A stretch of DNA of 64,000 nucleotides from Treponema sp. (GCA_017449265.1 JAFSJW010000049.1:1-64000); one strand, 5' to 3'. Positions 36,222-44,975 are shown, counted from the stretch's first letter. The notes: generated by a model from the letters alone, not told the origin. Numbers and translations are program-made.

Positions 36222-37052
36222 ATGGAAAGTCATTTTTTTGAAAACAGCCGAATTTTGTCCAAATTGAAAGAAAAGACAAGCGTTCCTGCCATAAAAATAA
36301 CGCCTTCGCAAAAAGGTCATCTTTCGATTTTTCAAAGCAAATTCGGGGGAGTTCCGTACTGGAATCTGAATAAGCCGTATCCTGTCAGCTCGGATGGAAA
36401 AAAGCTTGTCCTGCTTGCACAGCTCAATATGGAAGAAGTCCCGCCTTTGGATAATTTTCCGATGTCCGGGATTCTGCAATTTTTCATTTCGCAAGGCAAT
36501 ATGTACGGTCTGGACTTTTCCAATCAAACTAAGCAGGATTTTTGGCGTGTCGTGTACCATGAAAAAATCTCCGCAGCTGTGACGGAGAACTCGGTGCTAG
36601 ACTTGGGAATCCCTGTTTCGTATTCGCTTGGCACGGATGAGATTTTTCCGTTTTCGGAGGAATTCGCGCTTTCATTCCAGAAAACAGAAACTTTTCTTGG
36701 AATCCAGAGCTATGATAGATTTATGAATGTGCTCAAAGAGCTTGGAAAAGAATGTGGTGTTGATTTTCCGGATGATTTTGACCCGTATGAATCGTTCGGG
36801 GAGAGTTTCGTCAATGAGGTTTCCAATTGCAATGTTGGGCATTGGCTTGGAGGCTACCCGAATTTCATGCAGGAAGATCCTCGGAATCTCGGACATGAGT
36901 GCGACACTCTCCTTTTTCAGATGGACAGCGATTCGGTCGGCAACTCAGGAATTATGTGGGGCGATATGGGAACGGCAAATTTTTTCATCAGCAAGGACGC
37001 TCTTTTGCGATGCGATTTTTCAAAAGTTCTATATAATTGGGATTGTTGCTGA
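36222..37052 (+). CDS. DUF1963 (YwqG-like) protein (276 aa)
   Basis: Cytosolic protein of the YwqG/DUF1963 family, function unknown. Typical segments: SKFGGVPYWN, PVSSDGKKLVLLAQLNMEEVPPL, MSGILQFFIS, HWLGGYPNFMQEDPR and LLFQMDSD...WGDMGTANFFI. These are the family's bead-like landmarks (gw-P-p-W..., GLQFF, LGG-P). No neighbour explains its role. ATG at 36222. Confidence 0.85.
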   Translation: MESHFFENSRILSKLKEKTSVPAIKITPSQKGHLSIFQSKFGGVPYWNLNKPYPVSSDGKKLVLLAQLNMEEVPPLDNFPMSGILQFFISQGNMYGLDFSNQTKQDFWRVVYHEKISAAVTENSVLDLGIPVSYSLGTDEIFPFSEEFALSFQKTETFLGIQSYDRFMNVLKELGKECGVDFPDDFDPYESFGESFVNEVSNCNVGHWLGGYPNFMQEDPRNLGHECDTLLFQMDSDSVGNSGIMWGDMGTANFFISKDALLRCDFSKVLYNWDCC

Positions 37053-37090
37053 AACCATTCTTGACCAATGTTTTTTACATCTATATTATT

Positions 37091-37127
37091 AGACCTGTTT
37101 GGAAAAATGAAATTTCTGAACATCTCT
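37091..37127. repeat. degenerate dispersed palindrome
   Basis: AGACCTGTTTGGAAA ... TTTCTGAACATCTCT with several mismatches, between the DUF1963 gene and the TrpX-like gene. Confidence 0.5.
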
Positions 37128-37162
37128 ATTAGTTCATTTATAAAATGTATTGGAGGATAATT

Positions 37163-38131
37163 ATGAAGAAAGCTGCTAAAATTGTATTGTTTGCTTTCGC
37201 AGCCGTAATGATGGCAGGAAATGTTTCTGCTTTTGGTGGCAAAAAGAAAAAGGATAGCACGGTAAAAATCGGTATCGTGCAGCTCGTTGAGCATCCTGCC
37301 CTTGATAAAAACTATCAGGGTTTTATCGATGGCCTTAAAGAAGCTGGATATGTTGATGGCAAGAACATTAAGATTGATTACCAGAACGCACAAGGTGAAC
37401 AGGCAAACTGTGTCACAATTGCTCAGAAATTCGTCAACGGACGCTATGATTTGATTTTTGCAATCGCAACTCCTGCCGCTCAGGCCGTTGCTAATCTTAC
37501 GAAAAAAATCCCGATTCTTGTTTCTTCTGTTACTGACCCTGCTTCTGCAAGGCTCGTAAAATCAAACGAGAAGCCAGGAACAAATGTTACCGGAACATCT
37601 GACCTTACGCCATGCGCCGCTCAGATTGACCTTATCAAGAAAATCGTTCCTAACGCAAGGACTGTCGGAATCATGTACTGCTCAAGCGAGCAGAACAGCG
37701 AGTTCCAGGCAAAACTTGCTGAGGCTCAGTGCAAAAAAGTCGGACTTAACTATATTGAGGCGACTGTTTCAAATTCAAACGAAATCCAGCAGGTTACTCA
37801 GAGCCTCGTGGGAAAAGTTGATGTAATCTACGCTCCTACTGACAATATGCTTGCCGCCGGAATGGCAACTGTTTCAAAAGTCGCTACGGACAACAAGATT
37901 CCTACAATCGTCGGTGAGGACGGAATGGTTCAGTCTGGCGGACTTGCAACATTCGGAATTGACTACTACGAGCTTGGAAAGCAGACTGCTAAAATGGCAG
38001 CTGAGGTCTTGCAGGGTAAAAAAGCTCCAAAAGATATGCCTATTCAGTATCTTGAAAAATGCGAGTTCAGCTACAACAAAGACACTCTCGAAAAACTCGG
38101 TATAACACTTCCTTCTGACCTTGTAAAATAG
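37163..38131 (+). CDS. ABC transporter substrate-binding protein, TrpX-like (322 aa)
   Basis: Periplasmic receptor of a COG2984/PF04392-type importer. Signal peptide MKKAAKIVLFAFAAVMMAGNVSA. The mature start KIGIVQLVEHPALDKNYQGF closely parallels TrpX, the tryptophan-binding protein of streptococci (VKVGVLQFVTHPALD), and IATPAAQAVANLTKKIPILVSSVTDP and LAAGMATVSKVATDNKIPTIVGEDGMV follow in order. GGAGG is 6 nt upstream of the start. The matching ATPase and permease seem to be those at 45-46.8 kb, on the other strand. Ligand (tryptophan or another aromatic) is inferred. Confidence 0.87.
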   Translation: MKKAAKIVLFAFAAVMMAGNVSAFGGKKKKDSTVKIGIVQLVEHPALDKNYQGFIDGLKEAGYVDGKNIKIDYQNAQGEQANCVTIAQKFVNGRYDLIFAIATPAAQAVANLTKKIPILVSSVTDPASARLVKSNEKPGTNVTGTSDLTPCAAQIDLIKKIVPNARTVGIMYCSSEQNSEFQAKLAEAQCKKVGLNYIEATVSNSNEIQQVTQSLVGKVDVIYAPTDNMLAAGMATVSKVATDNKIPTIVGEDGMVQSGGLATFGIDYYELGKQTAKMAAEVLQGKKAPKDMPIQYLEKCEFSYNKDTLEKLGITLPSDLVK

Positions 38132-38147
38132 CAGGTTTTTCTGAAAA

Positions 38148-38194
38148 TGCGGTGGTAAGGCGTATCGTGCAAAATTGCGACGCTTGCCATCGCA
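38148..38194. terminator. hairpin after the TrpX-like gene
   Basis: TGCGgTGG...GGCGT / ACGC...CCAtCGCA imperfect stem of about 18 pairs with AAAATT loop. No T-tract, so its role is unsure. Confidence 0.35.
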
Positions 38195-38234
38195 CAAGGT
38201 TCTGCTTACTTCCTGAGGGGAATCCCTGAAAAAT

Positions 38235-39569
38235 ATGCCCAAAGAAAAGACAAGAAAAAAGGCGTGGCTTTTTACGCAGTGTCAGGCTCTTTTCATAACG
38301 ATAAAATTGTTTGCGCTGAACAAAATGCCTTCGTATGCGGAAGCCTGCTCATTCGGGCTGTTGTTCTCGTTCATTCCGATTTTTATGATTTCGCTTATCG
38401 TAATGACGCGAATACTCCACGCATCGCCTGAAATACTTAGTCCTCTTTTAAAATCGGTTCTTTCTGTCGTTCCGCAGCTTGAGCGTTATTTTTCCCCGGA
38501 ACGGTTCATTCGTGCTCTTTCTGTGGCAAAAATCAGCGGGCTTTTTGAAATCTTCATATTCTTGTTTGCGTTCTGGATGTCGCGCCGATTTCTGGTTTCA
38601 GTTTTCCAGTCGTTCAAGATGATTTTTCACACGAAGCACGAGCGCAAGTCATTTTCGTCCCAGCTTATGATGTTCGCCGTGGTGACGATGATTATTTTTG
38701 CTTTTTCTGCCGTGGTTTTTGCGTATATCCTTCTTCATTACGCAACATCGCTGTCTGTTTTCGTGGCTATAGTGCAGAAATTTCCGCAGCTTGACATTTT
38801 CAATCATTTTGTGTCGGCTTTTTTTATAAAATATTTTCCTAACATACTGATTCTTTGCGTTGTTACAGTCTTGTACAAACTTGTCCCCGGAACAAAGCCT
38901 TCTTTCTGGAGCTGTCTTGCTCTCGGGCTTTTTTGTACGGTGTCTTTCTGGGCGTTCCGAATAGTGCTTCATTTTTTCCTGAATCCGCGCAATTACAATG
39001 TGCTGTACGGAATGATGGGGAATATGATTCTTCTTCTCATGGATATTTTCTTTTTCTTTACTTTTTTTCTTTTTTGCGCACAGTATCTTTTTGTAAACCA
39101 GTTTTTTGATGAACTTTTAATCGGAGAGCTTTATCTTCTTCCCAAAAAAGAAGAGGGCAGTTTTGCCGGAAAAATGCGGCGGAAACTTTTCCTCCGTCCG
39201 GAGATTCTTCTTGCTGACAAATCTCTGTCCGCTGATTTTGAGGCTGACAGTGTTATTTTTGCCAAAGGCGATATGAACGATGAGGCTTATTATATCGTTG
39301 AGGGAAAAGTTCAGGTATCTAAATCCGACGGCGGCAAGTTGTACACGGAGGGAGAGTTTTTCGGGGAAATTTCCTGCACTCTGCAACGCCCGCATGATGC
39401 CACCGCATTTGCCGTGACAAAGACTAAAATCGTTCGGATAAAAGGCGAAATCTTCCGCTTCCTTGTTGATCAGGACAATGATGTTGCAAGGAAAACTCTT
39501 AGCCAGTACAGCTCTTATTTTGCCGACTACTACGAAAAGAGCGAAATCAATTTTGTGGATTATTTTTAG
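38235..39569 (+). CDS. YihY/BrkB membrane protein with C-terminal cyclic-nucleotide-binding domain (444 aa)
   Basis: Residues ~30-295 are a YihY-family integral membrane protein (six helices; KMPSYAEACSFGLLFSFIPIF, YKLVPGTKPSFWSCLALG, YGMMGNMILLLMDIFFFF). Residues ~330-435 are a CRP-type effector fold: VIFAKGDMNDEAYYIVEGKVQVS, EGEFFGEISCTLQRPHDATAFA, VRIKGEIFRFL. Standard YihY proteins lack this tail. The GEIS/RPHDAT segment matches the phosphate-binding cassette (GE-x-RSA), though the Arg-Ser is changed to RPHD, so nucleotide binding is uncertain. Confidence 0.87.
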   Translation: MPKEKTRKKAWLFTQCQALFITIKLFALNKMPSYAEACSFGLLFSFIPIFMISLIVMTRILHASPEILSPLLKSVLSVVPQLERYFSPERFIRALSVAKISGLFEIFIFLFAFWMSRRFLVSVFQSFKMIFHTKHERKSFSSQLMMFAVVTMIIFAFSAVVFAYILLHYATSLSVFVAIVQKFPQLDIFNHFVSAFFIKYFPNILILCVVTVLYKLVPGTKPSFWSCLALGLFCTVSFWAFRIVLHFFLNPRNYNVLYGMMGNMILLLMDIFFFFTFFLFCAQYLFVNQFFDELLIGELYLLPKKEEGSFAGKMRRKLFLRPEILLADKSLSADFEADSVIFAKGDMNDEAYYIVEGKVQVSKSDGGKLYTEGEFFGEISCTLQRPHDATAFAVTKTKIVRIKGEIFRFLVDQDNDVARKTLSQYSSYFADYYEKSEINFVDYF

Positions 39570-39584
39570 CTCAGGAATTTTTTC

Positions 39585-39613
39585 TTGACAATTGTTCCAT
39601 GTGATATTATTAT
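39585..39613 (+). promoter_or_regulatory. promoter of the zinc-efflux operon
   Basis: TTGACA (39585-39590), 17-bp spacer, TATTAT (39608-39613), overlapping the ArsR-type operator at its downstream edge. Confidence 0.7.
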
Positions 39614-39647
39614 TCTTTCATATGAATAACTAATCATATGAAAGAAT
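39612..39647. promoter_or_regulatory. ArsR/SmtB-type operator
   Basis: Perfect 14-bp inverted repeat ATTCTTTCATATGA / TCATATGAAAGAAT, 8-bp centre ATAACTAA. The inner ATATGAATAACTAATCATAT matches the form of SmtB/CzrA/ZiaR sites. It overlaps the -10, so repressor binding would block polymerase. Confidence 0.85.
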
Positions 39648-39664
39648 TTTCATGGAGAGAAAAC

Positions 39665-39985
39665 ATGGAAGATATTGCAAAAAAAGATGTCCTAGAGCTT
39701 CTTCCTGACGAAGATTCTCTTGTTGATATTGCAGAATTGTTCAAAATTTTTGGCGACTCAACAAGGATAAAAATCTTGTTCGCGCTTTTGAACAAAAGCC
39801 TTTCTGTTTCAGAAATGGTTGAGCTTTTGGGAATACAGCAGTCGGCAATTTCGCACCAGCTGCGCATCCTGAAAGAAAATCATCTTGTGCGCTTTGAGCG
39901 CGTCGGAAAGCTCAATGTCTACTCGTTGAGCGATGACCATGTTTCTTCAATCCTGAGCATGGGACTTGAGCATATCTCAGAATAA
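39665..39985 (+). CDS. ArsR/SmtB-family zinc-responsive repressor (106 aa)
   Basis: Winged-helix metalloregulator. HTH in SVSEMVELLGIQQSAISHQLRILKENHLV. The alpha3N ELCVC motif is missing, but the alpha5 site is complete: D-x-H-x10-H-x2-E in SDDHVSSILSMGLEHISE, the Zn site of SmtB/CzrA. This predicts zinc (or cobalt) sensing rather than cadmium, lead or arsenic. The start is set at 39665 with GGAGAG upstream; an earlier in-frame ATG (39638) lies inside the operator. Followed after 17 nt by the efflux ATPase. Confidence 0.9.
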   Translation: MEDIAKKDVLELLPDEDSLVDIAELFKIFGDSTRIKILFALLNKSLSVSEMVELLGIQQSAISHQLRILKENHLVRFERVGKLNVYSLSDDHVSSILSMGLEHISE

Positions 39986-40002
39986 TTTCGCGGAGGAAGG
40001 TT

Positions 40003-42069
40003 ATGAAACATGAAGACAAACATTGCGCCCATAAATTCGCGCGCGTAGGAACACATTCTGAGCCGCATATTCATTGTTCATGCGGTTGCGGCCACGAACA
40101 TAGCCACGACCATGATGACGAGGACAGGGGCGCACAAATCAAAAAACTTGTGATTGCCACGGTTCTTTTTGTCATTGCGCTTGTTTTTGAGCATCTTGAT
40201 ATACCGCTTGTTCAGTTTTGGGCAGAAAAGATTGGCATGGGAACAGCAGGAAAATCAATTGCCAGCGCGCCGTTCTATTTTGCGGCTTACATCATTGTGG
40301 GAAAAGAAGTCGTTCTTGGTTCTGTTGCGAATATCCGCAAGGGTGAGATTTTTGGTGAAGAATTTCTTATGACCATCGCTTCGTTCGGGGCAGTGTTTCT
40401 TGGAGAGCTTTCCGAAGCTGTTGCGGTAATGCTTTTTTACCAGCTCGGAGAGTTTTTTCAGGATTATGCCGTTGACAAAAGCCGCGACTCAATCGCATCG
40501 CTTATGAAAATTCGTCCTGACCACGCGACTGTTGTGCGGGGCGGAAAATCAATCCGTGTTGAGCCAGAAGAAGTTTCCGTGGGCGAGATAATCGAAGTCC
40601 GCGCCGGAGAGCGGCTTGCGCTTGACGGAATCGTTGTTGAGGGAGAATCATTCGTTGACACTTCCGCACTCACAGGCGAAAGTGTTCCGCGCTCGGTTAG
40701 GGAAGGTTCTGAGGTTCTTTCGGGGTTTGTGAACAATACGGGACTTTTACGCGTCCGGGTCACAAAGAAATATTCTGAAAGTGCAGTTTCAAGAATCCTT
40801 GAGCTTACCCAGAACGCAAGCAGCGTAAAAGCCAAGTCGGAGAACTTTATCCGCCGGTTCGCAAAAGTCTACACGCCGATTGTGTGTGTGCTTGCGCTTT
40901 GTGTCGCAATCATTCCGCCGATTTTCATCAAATTCTTCATGCCGGAGTTGTTCGGACAGCTTGGATTTTCGGTCTGGGTGTACCGCGCGCTTTCTTTCCT
41001 TGTTGTGTCATGCCCGTGCGCGCTTGTCATTTCAGTTCCGCTTTCGTTTTTCAGCGGAATTGGCGCGGCATCCGCAAAAGGAATCTTGATAAAAGGTTCG
41101 AATTTTATGGAGAGCCTTGCTAAGACAAAAATCGTTGTGTTTGATAAAACTGGTACTCTTACGCATGGAGTTTTTAAAGTTTCTTCCGTGAATTTGCCTT
41201 CTGGCTCGGAATTGAGCCGAGATGAGCTTTTGATGATTGCCTCTCACGCGGAAAGCTACTCAAATCACCCGATTTCAAAATCACTGAAAGAAGCTCATTT
41301 GGCAGTGTGCAGCGCAGATTGTTGTAATCATATTGATATATGCGATGTGAGCGAGATTTCTGGGCACGGTGTGAAAGTTTTGCTCGGAGGAAAAAAAGTT
41401 CTTGTCGGGAACGCGCTTCTTATGGAAAAAGAAAAAGTCGCGGGCTTTGGCGGAGAAAATTCGGGTGCAATCGGTACTATAGTTCATGTAGCTATTGACG
41501 GCTCTTACGCAGGAAACATAGTTATTTCGGACAAAATAAAGGATGAGTCAAAAAATGCCCTTGCCGTTCTAAAAAATCTTGGCGTGCGGAAAAATGTTAT
41601 GCTCACGGGTGACACGAATGATTCCGCGCGTAAAGTCGCTTCTGAGCTTGAGATTGATGAGTTTCATGCCCAGCTACTTCCTGCCCAGAAAGTGCAGAAA
41701 GTTGAGGAGCTTATGGCTGATGGAGAAAAACTTGCGTTTGTGGGCGACGGAATAAACGATTCGCCTGTTCTTGCCCGCGCGGATGCAGGAATTGCTATGG
41801 GCGCACTGGGAAGTGATGCCGCGATTGAGGCTGCTGACATCGTTCTTATGGACGACAATCCTGAAAAAATCTGCGATGCAATACGCATTTCGCGTAAGAC
41901 TGTCGCTATCGTCAATGAAAATATTGTTTTTTCACTTGCGATAAAATCTGCGATTATGATTTTCGGCTTTCTTGGGCTAACTAACTTGTGGATTGCGGTG
42001 TTCGGCGATGTGGGAGTGTGTTTTCTTGCGGTACTGAACGCAATGCGGGCAATGCGAGTGAAAAATTGA
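40003..42069 (+). CDS. Zn/Cd-translocating P1B-type ATPase (688 aa)
   Basis: Heavy-metal efflux pump. The N-terminus has no HMA ferredoxin-like domain but a His/Cys-rich stretch (GTHSEPHIHCSCGCGHEHSHDH). Then: actuator loop with TGES, CPC metal site in VVSCPCALVISVP, phosphorylation DKTGTLT, ATP-binding SHAESYSNHPISKS (HP locus), hinge VGDGINDSP. Last helices keep the Lys (SLAIKSAIM) and Asp (AVFGDVG) of ZntA-type Zn/Cd/Pb pumps. GGAGGAAGG lies at the start. Co-regulated with the ArsR gene. Confidence 0.95.
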   Translation: MKHEDKHCAHKFARVGTHSEPHIHCSCGCGHEHSHDHDDEDRGAQIKKLVIATVLFVIALVFEHLDIPLVQFWAEKIGMGTAGKSIASAPFYFAAYIIVGKEVVLGSVANIRKGEIFGEEFLMTIASFGAVFLGELSEAVAVMLFYQLGEFFQDYAVDKSRDSIASLMKIRPDHATVVRGGKSIRVEPEEVSVGEIIEVRAGERLALDGIVVEGESFVDTSALTGESVPRSVREGSEVLSGFVNNTGLLRVRVTKKYSESAVSRILELTQNASSVKAKSENFIRRFAKVYTPIVCVLALCVAIIPPIFIKFFMPELFGQLGFSVWVYRALSFLVVSCPCALVISVPLSFFSGIGAASAKGILIKGSNFMESLAKTKIVVFDKTGTLTHGVFKVSSVNLPSGSELSRDELLMIASHAESYSNHPISKSLKEAHLAVCSADCCNHIDICDVSEISGHGVKVLLGGKKVLVGNALLMEKEKVAGFGGENSGAIGTIVHVAIDGSYAGNIVISDKIKDESKNALAVLKNLGVRKNVMLTGDTNDSARKVASELEIDEFHAQLLPAQKVQKVEELMADGEKLAFVGDGINDSPVLARADAGIAMGALGSDAAIEAADIVLMDDNPEKICDAIRISRKTVAIVNENIVFSLAIKSAIMIFGFLGLTNLWIAVFGDVGVCFLAVLNAMRAMRVKN

Positions 42070-42072
42070 AAT

Positions 42073-42101
42073 TTGACAGATGCAAAAATCCCCTGTATAT
42101 T
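42073..42101 (+). promoter_or_regulatory. promoter of the esterase gene
   Basis: TTGACA, 17-bp spacer, TATATT, starting 3 nt after the ATPase stop codon, so the esterase has its own transcription start. Confidence 0.7.
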
Positions 42102-42134
42102 GGAAGATATTTTTATTTGATTCAAGGGGGAATC

Positions 42135-43070
42135 ATGAAAAAGATTTTTGTTGCTGGATTGTCAGTTGTATTCGCTTTTTCGAGCTTGTTCGCTCAGGAA
42201 AAAATCTACTTGTGGCCTGAAAAAACGGCTCCTGGCTCAAAAAATGTGAATGTTCAGAATGAAATTATTGAAAGAAGTAAGGTTGAAGGCGTGAATGACC
42301 GTGCTGAGATGGGAATAACGCAGCCGTACATGACATTATATAAGGCAAAAAATCCGAACGGGGTTGCTGTTCTTATTGCTCCTGGCGGAGCTTACCAGCG
42401 CGTTGTTTTTGATGTTGAGGGAGCTGACCGCGCAAAACTTTACTGCGAGAACGGCTACACGGTATTCGTCCTGAACTACAGGCTTCCTGGCGATGGTCAT
42501 GCTGAGGGTGCATATGCCCCGCTTGCGGATGCGCAGAGAGCAATCAGAATTATCAGAAGCAAGGCTTCTGAGTATGGCGTGAATCCTGAAAAAATCGGGG
42601 TCATGGGTTCTTCTGCTGGCGGTCATCTGGCTTCTTGCCTTGGAACGATGTATGAGGAAAAGATTGGTTCTAAGATTGATGAAATTGACGATGTGTATGC
42701 GCGCCCTGATTTTATGATGCTTTGCTACCCTGTAATCACTATGCAGGATGCAGGAACTCACGCAGGTTCAAGGAAAGTTCTTCTTGGCGAAAAGCCCAAA
42801 AAGAAGATGCAGCTTGCGTTCTCAACGGACTTGCTTGTGACTGACAAAACACCGCAGACTTTCATCGCGCTTTCTCAGAACGATGGTTCAGTTAAGCTGT
42901 ACTACAACGGGGTTGCTTTTGCGCACAAACTGAGCGAGAAAGGAGTTCCTTACGAACTGCATATTTTCCAGGATGGAAAGCACGGGTTTAAGACGAATGA
43001 CCCAAATGCAACTTGCAAAGATTGGCAGCAGATTTCTCTGAAATGGCTGAACGATTATGTAAACAAGTAA
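42135..43070 (+). CDS. secreted alpha/beta-hydrolase, acetylesterase-like (311 aa)
   Basis: Exported esterase: signal peptide MKKIFVAGLSVVFAFSSLFA. Oxyanion segment LIAPGGAYQRVVFDVEG, nucleophile in GVMGSSAGGHLASC (GxSxG), charge relay Asp/His around NDGSVKLYYN and DGKHGFKT. This order resembles the BD-FAE/xylan acetylesterase-like hydrolases that many fibre-degrading gut bacteria secrete (lid GDGHAEGAYAPLADAQRAIR). Substrate probably acetylated or feruloylated polysaccharide, by family inference. AAGGGGG sits 6 nt before the start. Confidence 0.85.
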   Translation: MKKIFVAGLSVVFAFSSLFAQEKIYLWPEKTAPGSKNVNVQNEIIERSKVEGVNDRAEMGITQPYMTLYKAKNPNGVAVLIAPGGAYQRVVFDVEGADRAKLYCENGYTVFVLNYRLPGDGHAEGAYAPLADAQRAIRIIRSKASEYGVNPEKIGVMGSSAGGHLASCLGTMYEEKIGSKIDEIDDVYARPDFMMLCYPVITMQDAGTHAGSRKVLLGEKPKKKMQLAFSTDLLVTDKTPQTFIALSQNDGSVKLYYNGVAFAHKLSEKGVPYELHIFQDGKHGFKTNDPNATCKDWQQISLKWLNDYVNK

Positions 43071-43093
43071 ATAAATCTGTTCGGAAATTTATT

Positions 43094-43121
43094 GCGGTGG
43101 CTGAATTTGTTGAGCCACCGC
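43094..43121. repeat. 9-bp hairpin after esterase gene
   Basis: GCGGTGGCT / AGCCACCGC around a 10-nt loop, just after a half-copy of the dispersed palindrome (CTGTTCGGAAA, 43077-43087). Confidence 0.6.
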
Positions 43122-43134
43122 TTTATCCGCTATC

Positions 43135-43162
43135 CGCCAGTCCTTGCGGCTGGCGTTTTTTT
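43135..43162 (+). terminator. intrinsic terminator of the esterase gene
   Basis: CGCCAG-TCCTTGCGG-CTGGCG followed by TTTTTTT, between convergent genes. Confidence 0.8.
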
Positions 43163-43168
43163 ACGAAT

Positions 43169-44191
43169 TTATCCTGCTATTCGTACCATGTCTTTTGTTA
43201 TATCCGCAATTTTCATCGCGCCGGTCATTGCCATTGTGTCTTCAAGCTCCGATTTCAGTTTCTCAACATAGACCTTAACGCCTTCTTCGCCGCCGCCAAA
43301 CACTGCCGTAACGAACGGACGCGCAATTATAACAGCATCCGCACCAAGGGCAAGGGCTTTGAAAATGTCCGTGCCGCTTCGGATGCCGCCGTCAACAATA
43401 ATCTTCATCTTGCCTTTAACGGCTTCTGCTATTTCCGGAAGAACTTCTGCCGTGGCAGGACAGCCATCAAGGACGCGTCCTCCGTGATTTGAGACCACGA
43501 TTGCGGCGGCCCCTGCCTCCATAGCTTTCATTGCGCCACGAACGGTCATAACGCCTTTGATAATGAACGGAACATTAGCCATCTGAACAATTTGTTTCAG
43601 TTCTGCTACAGATTTGCTTCCTGCCGGCGGATTCATATTTTTAAGGAACGGCAAGCCGGCTCCGTCAATATCCATTGCCATTGCAAATGGATTTCCGCTT
43701 CGGGCAAGCTCCATCTTTTCTTTTATCGTTTCAAGATTCCACGGCTTAATCGTAGGAATCCCGATTCCGTTGTTAGCAGAAATTGATTTTGCTGCTCCTT
43801 CCATGACCTTGATGTTCACTCCGTCGCCGGTAAAACCTACAATTCCGCTTTTGGCACAAGCTGTAAGCAGAGTGTGGTTGTAGCTCAAATCGTCAAATTT
43901 GTCCCCGTAATGAAAATTGACGCTTCCGACAGGACCTGCAAAAACAGGAAGTGCAAATTCTTTCCCGAAAAAATTAATAGAAGTGTCAACTGTACCATGC
44001 TCATAAATCGTGTCCATGTTTATGCAGATATTCTGCCATGCGTTAAAATTGCGGATTGCCACTGTTCCGCTTCCCTTTGCGCCAGGTCCAGGAATTGTGT
44101 TCTTGCAAGCTATTCCGTTGCACACAGGACACGCCCTGCACTTGATGCCAATGTATTTTCTTGCTTCTTCAAGCACTTCCGTATATGTCAT
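43169..44191 (-). CDS. FMN-dependent alpha-hydroxy-acid oxidase/dehydrogenase (340 aa)
   Basis: TIM-barrel flavoenzyme of the lactate/glycolate oxidase family. Visible: VSNHGGRVLDG (catalytic His), KIIVDGGIRSGTDIFKALALGADAVIIARPF (FMN phosphate binding), PFIIKGVMTVRG (Lys). The N-terminus carries CRACPVCNGIAC, four closely spaced Cys (C-x2-C-x2-C-x4-C) that could hold an Fe-S or zinc centre; classical oxidases lack it. Start at 44191, AGAGG 7 nt upstream. Substrate could be lactate or another 2-hydroxyacid. Confidence 0.85.
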   Translation of the reverse strand: MTYTEVLEEARKYIGIKCRACPVCNGIACKNTIPGPGAKGSGTVAIRNFNAWQNICINMDTIYEHGTVDTSINFFGKEFALPVFAGPVGSVNFHYGDKFDDLSYNHTLLTACAKSGIVGFTGDGVNIKVMEGAAKSISANNGIGIPTIKPWNLETIKEKMELARSGNPFAMAMDIDGAGLPFLKNMNPPAGSKSVAELKQIVQMANVPFIIKGVMTVRGAMKAMEAGAAAIVVSNHGGRVLDGCPATAEVLPEIAEAVKGKMKIIVDGGIRSGTDIFKALALGADAVIIARPFVTAVFGGGEEGVKVYVEKLKSELEDTMAMTGAMKIADITKDMVRIAG

Positions 44192-44263
44192 CTTAATACC
44201 TCTGTAACAAATACTAGCACGAAAGCCAGCGTGGAACAAGAAAATATCTGTTATACAATCCGA

Positions 44264-44950
44264 TTATTTTACTTTCAGCGATTTCAAATATGCTTTTTGC
44301 TCAGAAGTGATTCTGTAGCTTTCGACTGATTTTTGAATCGACTTGTTGTGCGTCCAGTTATCAAGGAGTTTTTGCTCGATGAACGGAAGGACGGCATCAT
44401 ACTGCTTGGCAAGAGCCGTAGCAAAATACCATGCAATCATCATGTTCACATAATATTCGTCCGAGCGGATTTTACTAATAATCGCAGGGTACTCGTCACT
44501 AAAATCATCATCTAGAAAGTGTTGCATCATCATTCCGATTCCGAATCGGATTGTGTAAGTTTTGTCGGAGCTAATCCAATTTTTTATGTGAGGCAAAAGC
44601 TCAGAATGATGTTTTTTGAAGATTTTTGGGGAAAGCTGGTCGCAAGTGGCCCAGTTGTTTACAAACGGCAGAAATTTTTCTGTCAGCGAGATACATTTTT
44701 CAAAATCTTTTTCCTCAGAAATTATGAACGCATGAAGCTGATTCTCATCAAAATACTTGTGCGGAAGGGTGAAGAGAAAATCAGTCGTGTCGGGGTCTTT
44801 ACAAATCTCTTTGGCAAACTTTCTGAGTTCGGGTGTTCGCACCCCGATTATCGTTTCAGAGTCCACGGCAGGAATCAGTTTTGCTTGGAAATCACGGTAG
44901 TTTTTATCTTGTAAGCGCAAGAGCCGTGCAAGAATATCATCTTTTTTCAT
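44264..44950 (-). CDS. AlkD-like DNA alkylation repair protein (228 aa)
   Basis: HEAT-like repeat DNA glycosylase family. Segments: SETIIGVRTPELRKFAKEI, KYFDENQLHAFIISEEKDF, KFLPFVNNWATCDQLSPKIF (the W-x2-x-D element of the active site), GIGMMMQHFLDDDF and YFATALAKQYDAVLPFIEQ. These fit the ALR subfamily that excises cationic alkylpurines; several such homologues are catalytically uncharacterised. MKKDDILARLL at 44950 is taken as the start because the upstream ATG (44977) lies inside a palindromic repeat. Confidence 0.82.
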   Translation of the reverse strand: MKKDDILARLLRLQDKNYRDFQAKLIPAVDSETIIGVRTPELRKFAKEICKDPDTTDFLFTLPHKYFDENQLHAFIISEEKDFEKCISLTEKFLPFVNNWATCDQLSPKIFKKHHSELLPHIKNWISSDKTYTIRFGIGMMMQHFLDDDFSDEYPAIISKIRSDEYYVNMMIAWYFATALAKQYDAVLPFIEQKLLDNWTHNKSIQKSVESYRITSEQKAYLKSLKVK

Positions 44951-44975
44951 AAATCTTTGCCCGATTTTCTGAAAC

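Noticed and set aside
37091..37162. T-box or Trp riboswitch before the TrpX-like gene
   Set aside because: No specifier loop, antiterminator or T-box sequence; only a degenerate palindrome and a short leader.
39638..39664. Earlier ATG for the zinc repressor
   Set aside because: This ATG is part of the operator's right arm and lacks a ribosome site; the next ATG has GGAGAG upstream.
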